Source: Gibbula magus
Taxonomy: Eukaryota > Mollusca > Gastropoda > Trochida > Trochidae
Assembly: GCA_936450465.1 (NCBI GenBank)
Contig: OW388296.1
Location: 35,860,586-35,924,585 of the forward strand
Length of the DNA: 64,000 nucleotides
Direction of reading: 5' to 3'
How positions within the stretch are numbered: position 1 is the stretch's first letter; each line of letters begins with the position of its first letter. The notes beneath the pieces were generated by a model. It saw only the letters and a program-made list of their open reading frames with translations, was not told the DNA's origin and made no database searches. The position numbers and the translations under genes were made by a program. Positions 21,208 through 33,941 of this stretch are shown here, piece after piece.

Positions 21208-22280
21208 TTTTTAGCTCATCAGGCCTGAAAGCCCCGATGGGCTTATGGCATGGCATGGTGTCCGGCGTCCGTCCATCCATCCATCCGTCCATCCGTAAAC
21301 TTTTCGCTTTTTCGACTTCTTCTCCAGAACCAATGATTCCACAGAGCTGAAATTTTATGTGCTGACTCCTTGGCCAATGGGGATTCTAAATTGTAGATTT
21401 CGTGACCCCATGACCCCAAATGGGGTCACAGGGGTCACATCCTTAAAAACTTATTTTCATCTTCTTCTCCAGTTCCAAAAGGTCTAGAGAGCTGAAAAGT
21501 TGTGTGCAGACTCCTTGGCCAGTGGGGATTCTAAATTGTAGATTCTGTGACCCTGTGACCCCAAATGGGGTCACCGGGGTCACATCCTTAAAAACTTATT
21601 TTCATCTTCTTCTCCAGTTCCAAAAGGTCTAGAGAGCTGAAAAGTTGTGTGCAGACTCCTTGGCCAATGGGGATTCTAAATTGTAGATTTCGTGACCCTG
21701 TGACCCCAAATGGGGTCACCGGGGTCACATCCATAAAAAAAACCTATTTTCATCTTCTTCTTCAGTTCCAAAAGGTCTAGAGAGCTGAAAAGTTGTGTGC
21801 AGACTCCTTGACCAATGGGGATTCTAAATTGTAGATTTCGTGACCCCGTGACCGCAAATGGGGTCACCGGGGTCACATCCTTAAAAACCTATTTTCATCT
21901 TCTTTTCCAGTTCCAAAAGGTCTAGAGAGCTGAAAAGTTGTGTGCAGACTCCTTGGCCAATGGGGATTCTAAATTGTAGATTTCGTGACCCCGTGACCGC
22001 AAATGGGGTCACCGGAGTCACATCCTTAAAAACCTATTTTCATCTTCTTCTCCAGTTCCAAAAGGTCTAGAGAGCTGAAAAGTTGTGTGCAGACTCCTTG
22101 GCCAATGGGGATTCTAAATTGTAGATTATGTGACACTGGACCCCAAATGGGGTCACAGTGGTCATGATCTAAGAACCTATCTTTTGCTTGTAAACAATAA
22201 CTTAAATAACTTAAATATTCAACTTTAGATAGTAAATCAATGAAATCCTGATGAGCTACAGAGCCCATGGCTCTATTTTT
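21208..22280 (+). mobile_element. AGCTCATCAGG-family (HINE-like) element, copy C (most complete)
   Basis: TTTTTAGCTCATCAGGCCTG at the 5' end, GTCCGTCCATCCATCCGTCC at about 21267-21295, six core units of about 147 bp, a unique 3' zone (TTTAGATAGTAAATCAATGA), then CCTGATGAGCT, AGAGCCCATGGCTCT and ATTTTT at 22280. It starts about 165 bp after the RPS23 stop. Copies B and C have the same order of parts. Confidence 0.85.
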
Positions 22281-22354
22281 GATGTAGTGTTGTGCCTTTT
22301 GAAGGTTACAATCAAAACCCACTGTTCCGAAAGTGATAGTGAAAGGTTACATGT

Positions 22355-22800
22355 CATACCCATGGTCACTTTCGTGATTCGTTGAAAAGGGGTTTAAATT
22401 TGACATCTACTCGACTTTAAATTTTTAAAATCGGCCCATAAATTATTTATATACGACTTTTTAAAAAAGTGCCTAATTAAGCCCCGGCGACCATAATGAA
22501 AGTGGGCGGACAGTGGTCACTGAAGCGTATCGTGCTGTGACGTATGTGGAGGAGCCTCATTATAGCTAATCATTATTTAACGCGTTTTCCCAACTTTTTA
22601 ACTGCTCATATTTATAAGACAATTCTTCATCAAAGCAACCCAAATTTTCAATAAACGGATTATTTAACTTTTCAACTAGCAATTTCATATGGCTACAACG
22701 GCTGAGCGCTGCCCTGCTTAAATTGAGTGCATTTTGCGCTAATGTACAGTATTTGACTGTCGTTATGGGCAAATGTTGTATGCAGGAGCACCTCCATTGG
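22355..22800 (+). mobile_element. Partial TTAA MITE (AGGATRGATGAAATG family)
   Basis: Shares TTTAAATTTTTAAAATCGGC, AAATTATTTATATACG, TAAGCCCCGGCGACC and GTGACGTATGTGGAGGA with the complete copies at 50129 and 59439. The termini are not recognisable. Confidence 0.6.
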
Positions 22801-23341
22801 TAAGAAACCAGTAATCAACCACTGATTTGGAACCTGGGAAATAGTGGCATATCAAAGTTGGTTGAAATATATCCTAGACACTACAGAATGCTGCTAATCT
22901 TTCTCCTTGCAATCGGATCTAATCGTTTTATCATTAAAATGCAAAAGCGTCATGAGATCTTGGAACTTGTGCTTCGACATCAGCTGCAGCAAAATGAATG
23001 ACATGTCGACGTCCAGGGTGTTATGTTTCATGTGCTCAGGGATTTCAGGAACCATGTAATTTACATTTCGCTTCTGACATGATCAGAGAAGGGCTTTTGC
23101 AATGGATCAACGACAAAATTGCTTCGATGTGTGCACAATGAAGGTGATGCGACCTATTCACCAAATGCCATCAACTTTGCCAACGACGATTATCCTCTTC
23201 TTGTGGAAAAAATTGTTTATCTCCAATTTCTGAATCTGATGACAGTCTACCATCAGAAGTATCGAAGGTTTCGTGTATGAACTCACTGTCTTACTCGGTG
23301 TCGGAGCATGAAGTGTCATCAGAAGACATTATACAATTATA

Positions 23342-23446
23342 GACTTCAGTTATCGGTGACTCAAATGGTTTATCGACCTCGGGACACCGAGGTGAACATA
23401 ACTTTCAGAGGTCGATAAACCATTTGAGTCGCCGATAACTGAAGTC
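23342..23446. repeat. 39-bp-arm hairpin
   Basis: The left arm 23342-23380 (GACTTCAGTTATCGGTGACT...) and right arm 23408-23446 are reverse complements with one mismatch, separated by a 27-bp loop. No gene lies around it; 22800-23940 otherwise holds nothing I can assign. Confidence 0.9.
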
Positions 23447-23941
23447 AATAACTGTTTTATTATATGATTAATGAAAGTGTAAATTAAAAAAAAATATACA
23501 TGTACTTCAAAAATTCATTTTTTTTCACAAAAAGTTTCTTTTTTTTTCTAATTTTTAAGTATACCTACAATTAATGACAACATACACTTTGATTGAACAA
23601 CAAAAAGTTTATTCTTAAATAATCTAACATGAACATGAAATATTAAATTTAGGGTATCTAGCTAACCTCCTCGCAGTGGTGATCTGTTTAGCTCCAGGTC
23701 ATTGGATTATGTTGACTTCGCATGACGCTTCCCGCGGTTAACATAACGTTTGATCATTATCGGTGACCACCCGTTTCGGCAAATCGGAAAACAGAAAACT
23801 CGTCTCATCGATCATGAAAACTGTTGCATTCTCTTTGTACATGTGTACACTATCGCTGAAGTAATTCATGAACTGTTTTTTTCTTTACAATCAATATAAT
23901 TCAAAAGGGTTCAGTCGGCCCTATCAGGCCCAGCTTGACAC

Positions 23942-25592
23942 TTAAAGGTACATCCATTGTGTTGTTTGGGGTCAAATATGACAAACGTTATAAATGGTTG
24001 GTCTTATTTTATCGAGAAGTACCAACTGTTACCGAATACAGCCATTTTAATGGTACTCGACAAAGTATATTGACGATATGAAGGTAAAAGTAGTGATTTC
24101 TGATGGAAAACCGGACAATGCACCGCGTGTGGCGCGCGCCAATGAGTCAAACGTAATATTGGAATCTTATTTACACCAGACAAAATAACAAATATGGGTT
24201 TATAATGTTCAATAGGTCATATAACTACTGTGCATGTAAATAGGACGTTCACTTACGGTTTCTCCACATGCACACTGATGTTACTCGATTTTAATTGTAA
24301 AATAGTAATCATGATATGATTGGCGATTGGGGATAAATATGCAAGCTAAGTGAATTTATTATCCCCCGCCACAACGAAGTTGGCGGGGGATATAGAAATG
24401 AGCTCCGTCCGTCCGTCTGTCCGTCCGTCCGTCCGTCTGTGCGTCCGGGCTTTTCCATTCCGGCCGCAAACTTCAAAACTATAAGACATATCTCAACGAA
24501 ACTTGGTGTGTGGAACAATCATCATGTGTAGATGTGCCTTTTGGGGTTTTCAACTTCTTCGAGTTATTTTTTTTGACCGTTTCCATGGAAATGTAACTTA
24601 GAATTTCGTTTCCGGATCAGAACTCGAAAACTATAAGACATATCTCAACGAAACTTGGTGTGTGGAACAATCATCATGTGTAGATGTGCCTTTTGGGGTT
24701 TTCAACTTCTTCGAGTTATTTTTTTTGACCGTTTCCATGGAAATGTAACTTAGAATTTCGTTTCTTGATCAGAACTCGAAAACTATAAGACATATCTCAA
24801 CGAAACTTGGTGTGTGGAACAATCATCATGTGTGGATGTGCCTTTTGGGGTTTTCAACTTCTTCGAGTTATTTTTTTTGACCGTTTCCATGGAAATGTAA
24901 CTTAGAATTTCGTTTCCGGATCAGAACTCGAAAACTATAAGACATATCTCAACGAAACTTGGTGTGTGGAACAATCATCATGTGTAGATGTGCCTTTTGG
25001 GGTTTTCAACTTCTTCGAGTTATTTTTTTTTATCGTTTCCATGGAAATGTAACTTAGAATTTCGTTTCCGGATCAGAACTCGAAAACTATAAGACATATC
25101 GCAACGAAACTTGGTGTGTGGAACAATCATCATGTGTAGATGTGCCTTTTTGGGTTTTCAACTTATTCACAATTTTTTATTTGTTTAATTTTTACCATTT
25201 CCATGGATACATAACTTAATAATTTATTTCAGGAGCAGAACTCAAAAACTGCCATGGATGTATTTTTAGCTCATCTGGCCTGAAAGGCTCGAATGGCTCA
25301 TGGCATGGCACGGTGTCCGGCCTCTGTCTGTCCATCCATCCGTCCGTCCGTCTGTAAACTTTTCGCATTTTGTCTTCTTCTCCAGAACCACTTGGTCTAA
25401 GGAGCTGAAATTTTGTGTGCAAACTCCTTGGTTCATAGTCACTGTTATTCAACAACTATTCTTCAATAAATTTTCCCAAAGGCCAGGGAATATAGCCGAC
25501 TCTGTCTGCTTGTTTGTATTGTAAACAGCACATATGTTGGAACGTATTAAAGCCAAATAAAAATTTATGTAACACAATGGATGCACCTTTAA
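23942..25592. mobile_element. TTAA-flanked MITE (AAAGGTACATCC family), copy 2, split by insertion
   Basis: The left end TTAAAGGTACATCCATTGTG is at 23942 and the right end CACAATGGATGCACCTTTAA ends at 25592. The body matches the copy at 8097-8579 up to about 24356 and resumes at about 25511 (TTTGTATTGTAAACAGCACA). The intervening ~1.15 kb is a later insertion (24357-25510). Confidence 0.85.
24357..25510 (+). mobile_element. Hairpin-ended element with 152-bp tandem core, nested in MITE
   Basis: Starts with the palindrome TATCCCCCGCC...GGCGGGGGATA (24360-24392), then (CCGT)n-like GTCCGTCCGTCTGTCCGTCC, then about five 152-bp units (ATAAGACATA at 24481, 24633, 24785, 24937 and 25089). Each unit contains TTTCGTTTCCGGATCAGAAC. 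From 25263 an AGCTCATC-family 5' fragment follows (TTTTTAGCTCATCTGGCC), so the insert may be composite. Confidence 0.8.
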
Positions 25593-25714
25593 CGTTTGTT
25601 GATTTAATTTTCATTATTACATGATTAATATTTACATTACCACTTTATACCAATTACCAAATTGTCATGGGATGATCATATTAACTTACTTGATGAATAC
25701 CTGAAGACAAAAAT

Positions 25715-27470
25715 ACCGCATCACTTATGTGTCACCACGCGCAAAACGTAGTTCACTGGAAATATGATTAATGCATTTAATTTTTGCTTCTACTATGCTG
25801 TTTTAATCAAACTTTCAAATCAAACTACAATTAGAATTCACGTTGTAAGGTTTTTAAAAAGTTTAATCAAGAAAAGAGCATGTGCTAGCAGTGTAATAAT
25901 TGCGCAATGATATAGTGATAAAGTATAGTACCGCAGGTTATTTTTTGTAAACGTCAGGTTATGAAGGTTATCCTTTTCAGCTGACGGTCTTGTGTTTATG
26001 AGAATGTATACCGGTCACGTGACCTTGTTTAATCCAATCAGCAGAGAGCATATCGCTTAAATTTCAAAGTCTGAATTTATTTAAGAAATAGATTTCATAA
26101 TGTGTTTGTTCACTGGCTTATAAACGGTTTGAAAGGTGCAAGTTAAACTGGTATAAATGCCGGAGCTTGTCGACGGCATTTATACTACAGTTTAACTTGA
26201 ACTTTCAAACCGTTTATAAGCCAGTGAACAAACACATTATGAAATCTATTTCTTATAAATTCAAACTTTGAAATTTAAGCGATTTCTAATCAGTAAATAA
26301 ACTTTTGAATATAAACAATTTCTGTAAAAAGTGTATAGTGCATGATAAAACAAATGTTAAATATTGTCTTGGATCATGCGCTAAGCTCCGCCCACAATAA
26401 TACAGCATCACTTATGTGTCACCACGCGCAAAACGTAGTTCACAGGAAATATGATTAAAGTATTTAATGTTTGGTTCTAATATGGTGTTTTAATCAAACT
26501 TTCAAATCAAACTACAATTAGAATTCACGTTGTAAGGTTTTTAAAAAGTTTAATCAAGAAAAGAGCATGTGCTAGCAGTGTAATAATTGCGCAATGATAT
26601 AGTGATAAAGTATAGTACCGCAGGTTATTTTTTGTAAACGTCAGGTTATGAAGGTTATCCTTTTCAGCTGACGGTCTTGTGTTTATGAGAATGTATACCG
26701 GTCACGTGACCTTGTTTAATCCAATCAGCAGAGAGCATATCGCTTAAATTTCAAAGTCTGAATTTATTTAAGAAATAGATTTCATAATGTGTTTGTTCAC
26801 TGGCTTATAAACGGTTTGAAAGGTGCAAGTTAAACTGGTATAAATGCCGGAGCTTGTCGACGGCATTTATACTACAGTTTAACTTGAACTTTCAAACCGT
26901 TTATAAGCCAGTGAACAAACCCATTATGAAATCTATTTCTTATAAATTCAAACTTTGAAATTTAAGCGATTTCTAATCAGTAAATAAACTTTTGAATATA
27001 AACAATTTCTGTAAAAAGTGTATAGTGCATGATAAAACAAATGTTAAATATTGTCTTGGATCATGCGCTAAGCTCCGCCCACAATAATACAGCATCACTT
27101 ATGTGTCACCACGCGCAAAACGTAGTTCACAGGAAATATGATTAAAGTATTTAATGTTTGGTTCTAATATGGTGTTTTAATCAAACTTTCAAATCAAATT
27201 ACAATTAGAATTAACGTTGTAAGGTTTTTAAAAAGTGTAATCAAGAAAAGAGCATGTGATAGCAGTGTAATAATTGCGCAATGATATAGTGATAAAGTAG
27301 TACCGCAGGTTATTTTTTGTAAACGTCAGGTTATGAAGGTTATCCTTTTCAGCTGTCACTCTTGTGTTTATGAGCATGTATACCGGTCACAAGGCCTTGT
27401 TTAATCCAATCAGCAGAGAGCATATCGCTTAAATTTCAAAGTCTGAATTTATTGTATGAGATCAAGCGAT
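25715..27470. repeat. 687-bp tandem repeat, 2.6 copies, each with a ~230-bp palindrome
   Basis: TCACTTATGTGTCACCACGC occurs at 25721, 26408 and 27095, so the period is exactly 687. Copies 1 and 2 are almost identical; copy 3 diverges slightly and breaks off near 27470. Each full copy contains a palindrome (26052-26283 and 26739-26970) with arms of about 110 bp meeting at GCCGGAGCTTGTCGACGGC. No coding capacity is seen. Confidence 0.92.
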
Positions 27471-27674
27471 ATCTCCTAGGAGATATCGTTTTGACAGTAG
27501 ATTTTGAACAATGCCCTGTTGGCGTCAGCTACATGACATCACAATGATTTTGCATCGTCAAGTAATGACATCACAATGCTATGACATCAGCACTTGAAGC
27601 CAAATGGCAGTTTTGTGTTCAGATATTTCCATTTTTTCATTAAAAACTAATGAAGAATGATTTGGATGATAAAT

Positions 27675-27824
27675 AGAATCTCACCCTCGCGTCTTCTGAT
27701 ATCAAATATATCAACACTCGTTGATAAAAGTCAAAATATCCTCGGCAAGCCATATTTGTAACTTTTATCAACTCGTGTTGATATAGGGCCTATTTGATAT
27801 CAGAAGACGCGAGGGTGAGATTCT
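27675..27824. repeat. 150-bp palindrome
   Basis: The arms begin and end AGAATCTCACCCTCGCGTCT / its complement, with inner matching segments TATCAACAC..TTGATAAAAGT. A separate perfect palindrome CGATATCTCCTAGGAGATATCG-type core lies at about 27468-27490. Confidence 0.9.
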
Positions 27825-28991
27825 CTATGTATCTTTCATTGTGAATTAAATTGTTGGAAAGGGGCTTAATCTTAAAATTTAGGTTCTTCTTAATCGTGCA
27901 TATATGAAGCTATCATCATGTATTATGATCATAGTAACAGGCTGTTTATTTTGAATTCGATATCGAATATATGCATGGGATATCGATAGATCAGGTCAGT
28001 AACATATCTTCAAGATACATCCATTGTGTTGTTGGGGGTCACATATTGCAAACCTTATAAATGGTGTTACTTTATCGAGAAGTGCCGACTGTTACCGAAA
28101 ACTACCATTTTGATGATAATAGACTTAGCATATTGACGATATGAAGGTAAAAGTAGTGATTTCTGATCGAAAACCGGACAATGCACAGCGTGTGGCGCGC
28201 GTCGACAATGAGTCAAACGTAATTTTGGAATCTTATTTATAACAGACAAAAAGACAAATTTGATTTGATAATGTTTAATAGGTCATATAACTACTGTGCA
28301 TGTAAAGGGGACTTGCAGTTTTGTTTTCTACACATGCATAATGATGTTACTTAATTTTTTATTGGATCGTTGATTTAGAATCTCCTTAACCAGGCAAGAT
28401 AGAGTGAAATGTGACTTTCTGTCTTGTTTTATAACCTTATACAGCAACAGTGCGTCATCAAGTCAAGTCAAAAGAAGGTACATTATGCCAACAACATCTT
28501 ACATAGTTTTCACATTTATCAACAACTTACCTTAAATACAAAACATTACGTAATAGAACACCTTTGAAATAGCAAGTTCAGCACCCCCATATGTGTTTGA
28601 AGAGCTATAAAATATTAGGTATCACTCAATGAAATAATGTATATCTATATCCTCATCACAAACATTCACAATCTACTATTTTGTGTTTGACTCTGTAGAA
28701 ATAAGAATACTTTCTTTTGCCTGTGAGTATATTTAAAAGTAAACATATTATCCCTCAAATTACGGGACACCCCAGGATAGTACAGTATGTAACCTTAAAC
28801 ATTTAAAAATCAAGTAGATGTCTATCAACACCAACACTCAAAAAACGAGCTCTATAAAAGATTGAAAATCATTTGTCGTTTGCATTACATCAAATTCCAA
28901 TTCACTACAACTACATTTATTATAAGAATTATTATGGTAGAATTTTGGCTTTAAGCTTTTCTTTGGTTATATTCTTTGCAGTCGGATAAAT

Positions 28992-30113
28992 AAAAATAGA
29001 GCCATAGGCTCTGAAGCTCATCAGGGTTTATATTGTTTAAAGGTACATCCATTGTGTTGTTGGGGGTCAAATATGCCAAACGTTATAAATGGTGTTATTT
29101 TATCGAGAAGTACCAACTGTTACCGAAAACTACCATTTTGATGATACTGGACTTCGTATATTGACGATATGAAGGTAAAAGTATCGATTTTTGATCGAAA
29201 ACCGGACAATGCACCGCGTGTGGCGCGCCAATGAGTCAAACGTAATTTTAGAATCTTATTTAAGCCAGACAACATAATAAATTTGGGTTGATAATGTTCA
29301 ATAGGTCATATAACTACTGTGCATGTAAATAGGACGTGCACTTTCGGTCTCTGCACATGCATATTGATGTTACTCGATTTTAATTGGAAACTAGTAATTA
29401 TGATATATTTAGCGATTGGGGATGAATATGCAAGCTAAGTGAATTTGTTTGTATTGTAAACAGCGCATATGGTGTGTTACCTCTAAACGAACTCCTGCAA
29501 GCAAGGCTCTGAACTGCAGTTATATAATATGATGTAATGGCTCTTGTGTTTCTATGCTGACTTGAAACTAGCCTGGGCCAAGTAGAAGAAAACTTGAATT
29601 TTATAACAGCTCTAAAATCTGTATTTCTTACAGAAAAAAAAATGAAATTTCAAGGTTGTGGTCTCCATCACACAAAGATGATATTCACCAAAAATATGCT
29701 TCCTGACTTTAATAGTTCCTGAAGTGAATTTTTAGATATGATTTAACACCTTGCCATGCCCATATTTGAGGAGTGATTTTTACCAAAGGAACAAACTATA
29801 GTATAAGTTATAAAGACGTTATTCTGACAATCTTAGCTTTCTGTTTCAAATAGTTTTTGGAGAAGAAGTCGTTTAAAGATTTCAGGGTGGACCCCCTGCC
29901 ACGCCCATATTTGATTAGCGGTCAAGTTAAAATGAACAAACTTGCATCTTCATTTAATAAAGATGTAATTCTGAAAATTTTAGCTTCCTATGTCAACTGA
30001 TTTCGGAGAAGAAGTCGTTTAAAGGTTTTACTTTTAACGTCTCTGGTGGCCATATTTGTGGGTGTTGGAATTCGTGATGAACAAACTTTGACCCCCTAGG
30101 TGATGGCACGGAC
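28992..30113 (-). mobile_element. AGCTCATC-family element, minus strand, interrupted by a TTAA MITE
   Basis: The 3' hairpin end (AAAAATAGAGCCATAGGCTC, GAAGCTCATCAGG) lies at 28992-29027. After a MITE of the AAAGGTACATCC family (29037 to about 29480, right end lost), sequence resembling the 62-kb repeat follows (GGAGAAGAAGTCGTTTAAAG, TTTTAACGTCTCTGG, ACAAACTTTGACCCCCTAGG). A degenerate MITE of the same family lies at about 28007-28365. Confidence 0.6.
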
Positions 30114-30728
30114 TTAAATTAAGGAAAACAATTCAATTCTAGGTTATCGAAGGATGCCCTTCAGTGACAAATTGGCCGCCATTTTGGATTATGTTTGCTA
30201 CTGTCAACAACGGGATTACCAATAAATTGTCAGTCATGGTATTTTAGTCTAAACAAGCAAGATTGACAATCAAATTTGATGATATAAACACGTAGAAACG
30301 CACAAAAAGAAACATCACCTTAGATCACAAAATTGGCTGCCATTTTATTTTATTTTTTCTAGTTATCATGTGTACCATCGTCAACAATGGATTAATGAAT
30401 AAGTATCAATCCTTGTATTTCTGGGTTTCTAAGCTAGTATGAATAGCATGAATGGATCATTTAGATATGCAGAAACATGTAAAAACAGATACGTTTTAAC
30501 AGTGGCGGCCATTTTGGATTTGGCGGCCATCTTGGATCGAAATTGACTTGGCCCTCAGAACATAACAATACCACAAGCTATCTTTGTGCCAAGTTTGGTA
30601 CTTTTCACCCAAAGTGCACAATCATTTCACCATTCTGCCTTACTACAGGGGTCATGATCTAAAAACCTATTTTTTGCTTGTTAACAATGAAACCCTGATG
30701 AGCTACAGAGCCCATGGCTCTATTTTTT
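30114..30728 (+). mobile_element. AGCTCATC-family 3' part with variant core
   Basis: Unique core with repeated 'GCCATTTTGGATT' phrases (30180, 30340, 30510), then GGGGTCATGATCTAAAAACC, CCTGATGAGCT, hairpin AGAGCCCATGGCTCT and ATTTTTT. An inverted relative lies at about 44540-45130. Confidence 0.6.
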
Positions 30729-30894
30729 GGTATAGTTACTGTACCTTATTCATTCTTTTGATTATATATTTTTAATACTTTCAGTTCCATAGACTAAAAA
30801 TGTTCATGGCCTTGCCATCTTGACCACGTAATTGGATAAATGGACACTTCTGTCACTTTTAGTTCCCAATAAATTGTTGAGACCTCCACTTAAT

Positions 30895-30998
30895 AGTTAG
30901 AACCTATGAAGAGAAATCTTCGTGATTAAGAAGGCGGAGCGAGTGTAGCGAGCGAGCCCCTTCTTAATCACGAAGATTTCTCTTCATAGGTTCTAACT
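30895..30998. repeat. Perfect 40-bp-arm hairpin
   Basis: Left arm 30895-30934 and right arm 30959-30998 (AGTTAGAACCTATGAAGAGA...) are exact reverse complements, with a GC-rich 24-bp loop containing GCGAGTGTAGCGAGCGAGC. It abuts the 21-bp array element on its right. Confidence 0.95.
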
Positions 30999-30999
30999 T

Positions 31000-31410
31000 A
31001 CGGAAGCGCTGAAGGGACATGGTAAAATAATATTTATCTCGTGCGCACGACTTAGTATCTCGTGCGCACGACTTAGTATCTCGTGCGCACGACTTAATAT
31101 CGCGTGCGCACGACTTAGTATCTCGTGCGCTCGACTTAGTATCGCGTGCGCACGACTTAATATCGCGTGCGCACGACTTAATATCGCGTGCGCACGACTT
31201 AATGTCGCGTGCGCACGACTTAATATCGCGTGCGCACGGCTTAGTATCTCGTGCGCACGGCTTAGTATCGCGTGCGCTCGACTTAGTATCTCGTGCTCAC
31301 GACTTAATATCGCGTGCGCACGACTTAATATCGCGTGCGCACGACTTAATATCGCGTGCGCACGACTTAGTATCTCGTGCGCACGACTTAGTATCAAGAG
31401 CGCACAACAT
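31000..31410 (+). repeat. 21-bp GTGCGCAC minisatellite array (left copy)
   Basis: About 17 units of CTTAGTATCTCGTGCGCACGA with variants TCGC/TCTC and TTAATA/TTAGTA from 31038, preceded by GGAAGCGCTGAAGGGACATG. Each unit holds the palindrome TCGTGCGCACGA. Frames are open on both strands only because 21 is divisible by three. Confidence 0.95.
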
Positions 31411-31596
31411 GCAGTCTAATTAAAATCGACCCTGTTCCGAGGACTCAAATCTGATACAAAGTTCATTTCGTGATAGGAACTGGTTCTATAGATTCCTCCG
31501 AACGATATGTGTTCTTATCCCGACAAATTTACTATTTTGCAACTTTGTTTTCTCCGAAAACTGTTTATTTTAATAAGACTGGCACAGCATGACATC

Positions 31597-31720
31597 TTTA
31601 AGGTCGACTGCAATGCCCAAAGTCACTTTCGGGATTCATTAAAAGGGGATTTGAATTTGACACTCTAAATTCCTGATATTGCCCCATAAATTACTTATAT
31701 ACTGCTTTTTAATTACAAGT
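31597..31720 (+). mobile_element. TTAA-MITE left-end fragment next to the 21-bp array
   Basis: TTTAAGGTCGACTGCAATGC then TTCATTAAAAGGGGATTTGA and CCATAAATTACTTATATACT, matching the left part of the 50129/59439 family. It breaks into LINE sequence near 31720. Confidence 0.6.
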
Positions 31721-32776
31721 TTCTACTTGTGTTAGAGTCGGTAACCTTAAAACGGAATTATTTGAAACGTCGACAGGTGTTCGCCAGGGCTGCATTCTGT
31801 TCTATTTATATTTTATATTAGTGAATTAGTTGACGACCTTAAGACTCATAGGTTAAGAGGTATTTTTATGGAACAGAATATATTCTATTGCTTCTGTTTG
31901 CTGATGATGCAACGTTACTAGATGACACTGTTATTGGTCTGCGGAAGAAGCTTGATTTGCTAAAGGCGTATTGTGATTAATGGGGTTTGCAATTAAATTT
32001 GGATAAATCATGCATTGTTGTATTGAGAACTGGACGTACGGTGGAGAAACAGTCAATGTTGTATCACATTATAAATATTTAGGTGTAATCTTCTCAAAAC
32101 TTGCAAGGTCAAAAGCATGCGAAACATTAGCTATTCAAGCTCAAAAGGCCTGCTTTCCCATTTTTCAACTCATTCACAAGGACCTTTAAATCCCATATTA
32201 CCCAGATATTTGGTACCAAAATAGCACCAATACTTTTATAAGGACCAGAAATATGAACAAGTTCATAATTCTTTCTTTAACTTTTGTAAGTAAGTTTTGG
32301 GTGTCGGAAAACAGGTTTCAAGTAATGGAGTTTTAGCAGGTTGTGCGAGATTAAAAATGTATGTTGATTACTATGTGAGATGTATTACTTATTGGTGTAA
32401 ATTATTGAGAATGTCCGAGGATCATTATCCAAAACAGTCGTATTTACATATGAAGAAGTTATAGTTTCACCTGATAGAGTAACTTCTGTGAAATATTTGT
32501 TAAATTTCTATGGATTTGGCTTTGCTTGGAACAATCAAGATGTCGGTGATATATCTTCATTTATATATAGTTTTAACAACATAATAATTGATTGTAATAA
32601 ACAGCTAGCGTATTTTTGGTAGGATAAATCAATATTTGTCTACTGCGGTTAAATCCGTCCCCATTGCGTTGTAATATAAGAGGTGCGAATGTAGATATGA
32701 CTTGTAAAATGTGTGAACCTGGTGTGACTGTAAATGCTGTACATTTTATGTTACATTTTTAACCTTACACGAGATA

Positions 32777-33400
32777 AGCCCTGTTTATACGGCGAACTTT
32801 GCACGTGTGCAATATTGCTTATGGTAGTAATATGCACACGTGAGTAAAGGTAAATTTACTATGCGTTCATACGTGTTAAATTTCTGCGTAAGCAAATGGG
32901 CTTCCAACTCTTTTGATATATGAATAGAGAATTCCTAAAACATGCCAATTCATATTTATTAGATGTAAACTAACTAAATGACATTAATTTATATCTGTCA
33001 ACATTTGTTTGACTAGATCGCCCTAATTATAATGAAAATCGGATAGTCAGATGGATTTCGAAGGTCATCGCGTGCAAGAAGGAGATAATCCTATATAGAG
33101 AATTTCCCAAAAACAATAGTACATGTAAGAGTTATTCAAGTTCTCTAATATATGTTCTCAACCTGTGTGAAGTCATTATGTCTGTATACGACAAAACTTT
33201 TACTATAATAGTGAACATACTATATTTACTCACGGAAGTAAACATTTGCACCTGCCCTTGACTAGATGCAAAATTGCCTATGGTAGGGAAAATTTGCTTA
33301 CGGTAGTAAAATATGCATATGTGCAAATGCGTCCATACGGCAAATTTGCAAATGTTTAATGATTTAGTCATATGCAAACGCTCGCCGTATAAACAGGGCT
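32777..33400. mobile_element. TIR element AGCCCTGTTTATACGGCGA
   Basis: 624 bp with inverted ends AGCCCTGTTTATACGGCGA and TCGCCGTATAAACAGGGCT, inserted in the dead LINE. The flanks GATA and ATAC suggest a 2-3-bp duplication. Ends of this sort occur in PIF/Harbinger- and ISL2EU-type elements; assignment is tentative. Confidence 0.8.
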
Positions 33401-33403
33401 ATA

Positions 33404-33941
33404 CACCTACTTGCAAAAGAAAGTATATGGCTCAGTTATATTTATCATTTGTATAATTTTCAAAGTCAAATATCTCTAGTTTTCGACGTCGTATTCAAAA
33501 ACGGGCTTGTTTGGGAAATTAGTCAAAAACTTTAAAACAGTCAAAGAATACAAAATGTACCTCTACGCGGTTTAAATTTTTAAAAATTAAAATTAAAAAT
33601 TAAAATTTTGAAATTCCCCAAAATTAATTTTGATAAAACACAACTGTTCATGACACATAACTGATACTCTGTGTGAAAATCAATAAATGTGCTTCGTCCT
33701 GCACACATTTACAACATTTTGAACATGGTAGGGGTTATGTTGGTGTAAATTTCATTTCTTACCCCTGTCTACTTTAAATAATGATATTTTCGTACAAAAT
33801 TAAATAGTCTCCAATTATGTGATTCAAACCATTGCCGAGAGGTGTTATTGTATCGTGCCGTAATCAAATGCATCTCATTTCTTTAAAATATTGAATTAAT
33901 CGAAAACAAGTGAGTGCTATACTTTCTTTTGCAAGTAGGTG
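33404..33941. mobile_element. TA-flanked TIR element CACCTACTTGCAAAAGAAAG
   Basis: 538 bp with inverted ends CACCTACTTGCAAAAGAAAG (mirror near 33919-33941) and TA on both sides (33402-33403, 33942-33943), as for Tc1/mariner-type MITEs. It begins 3 bp after the previous element. Confidence 0.85.
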
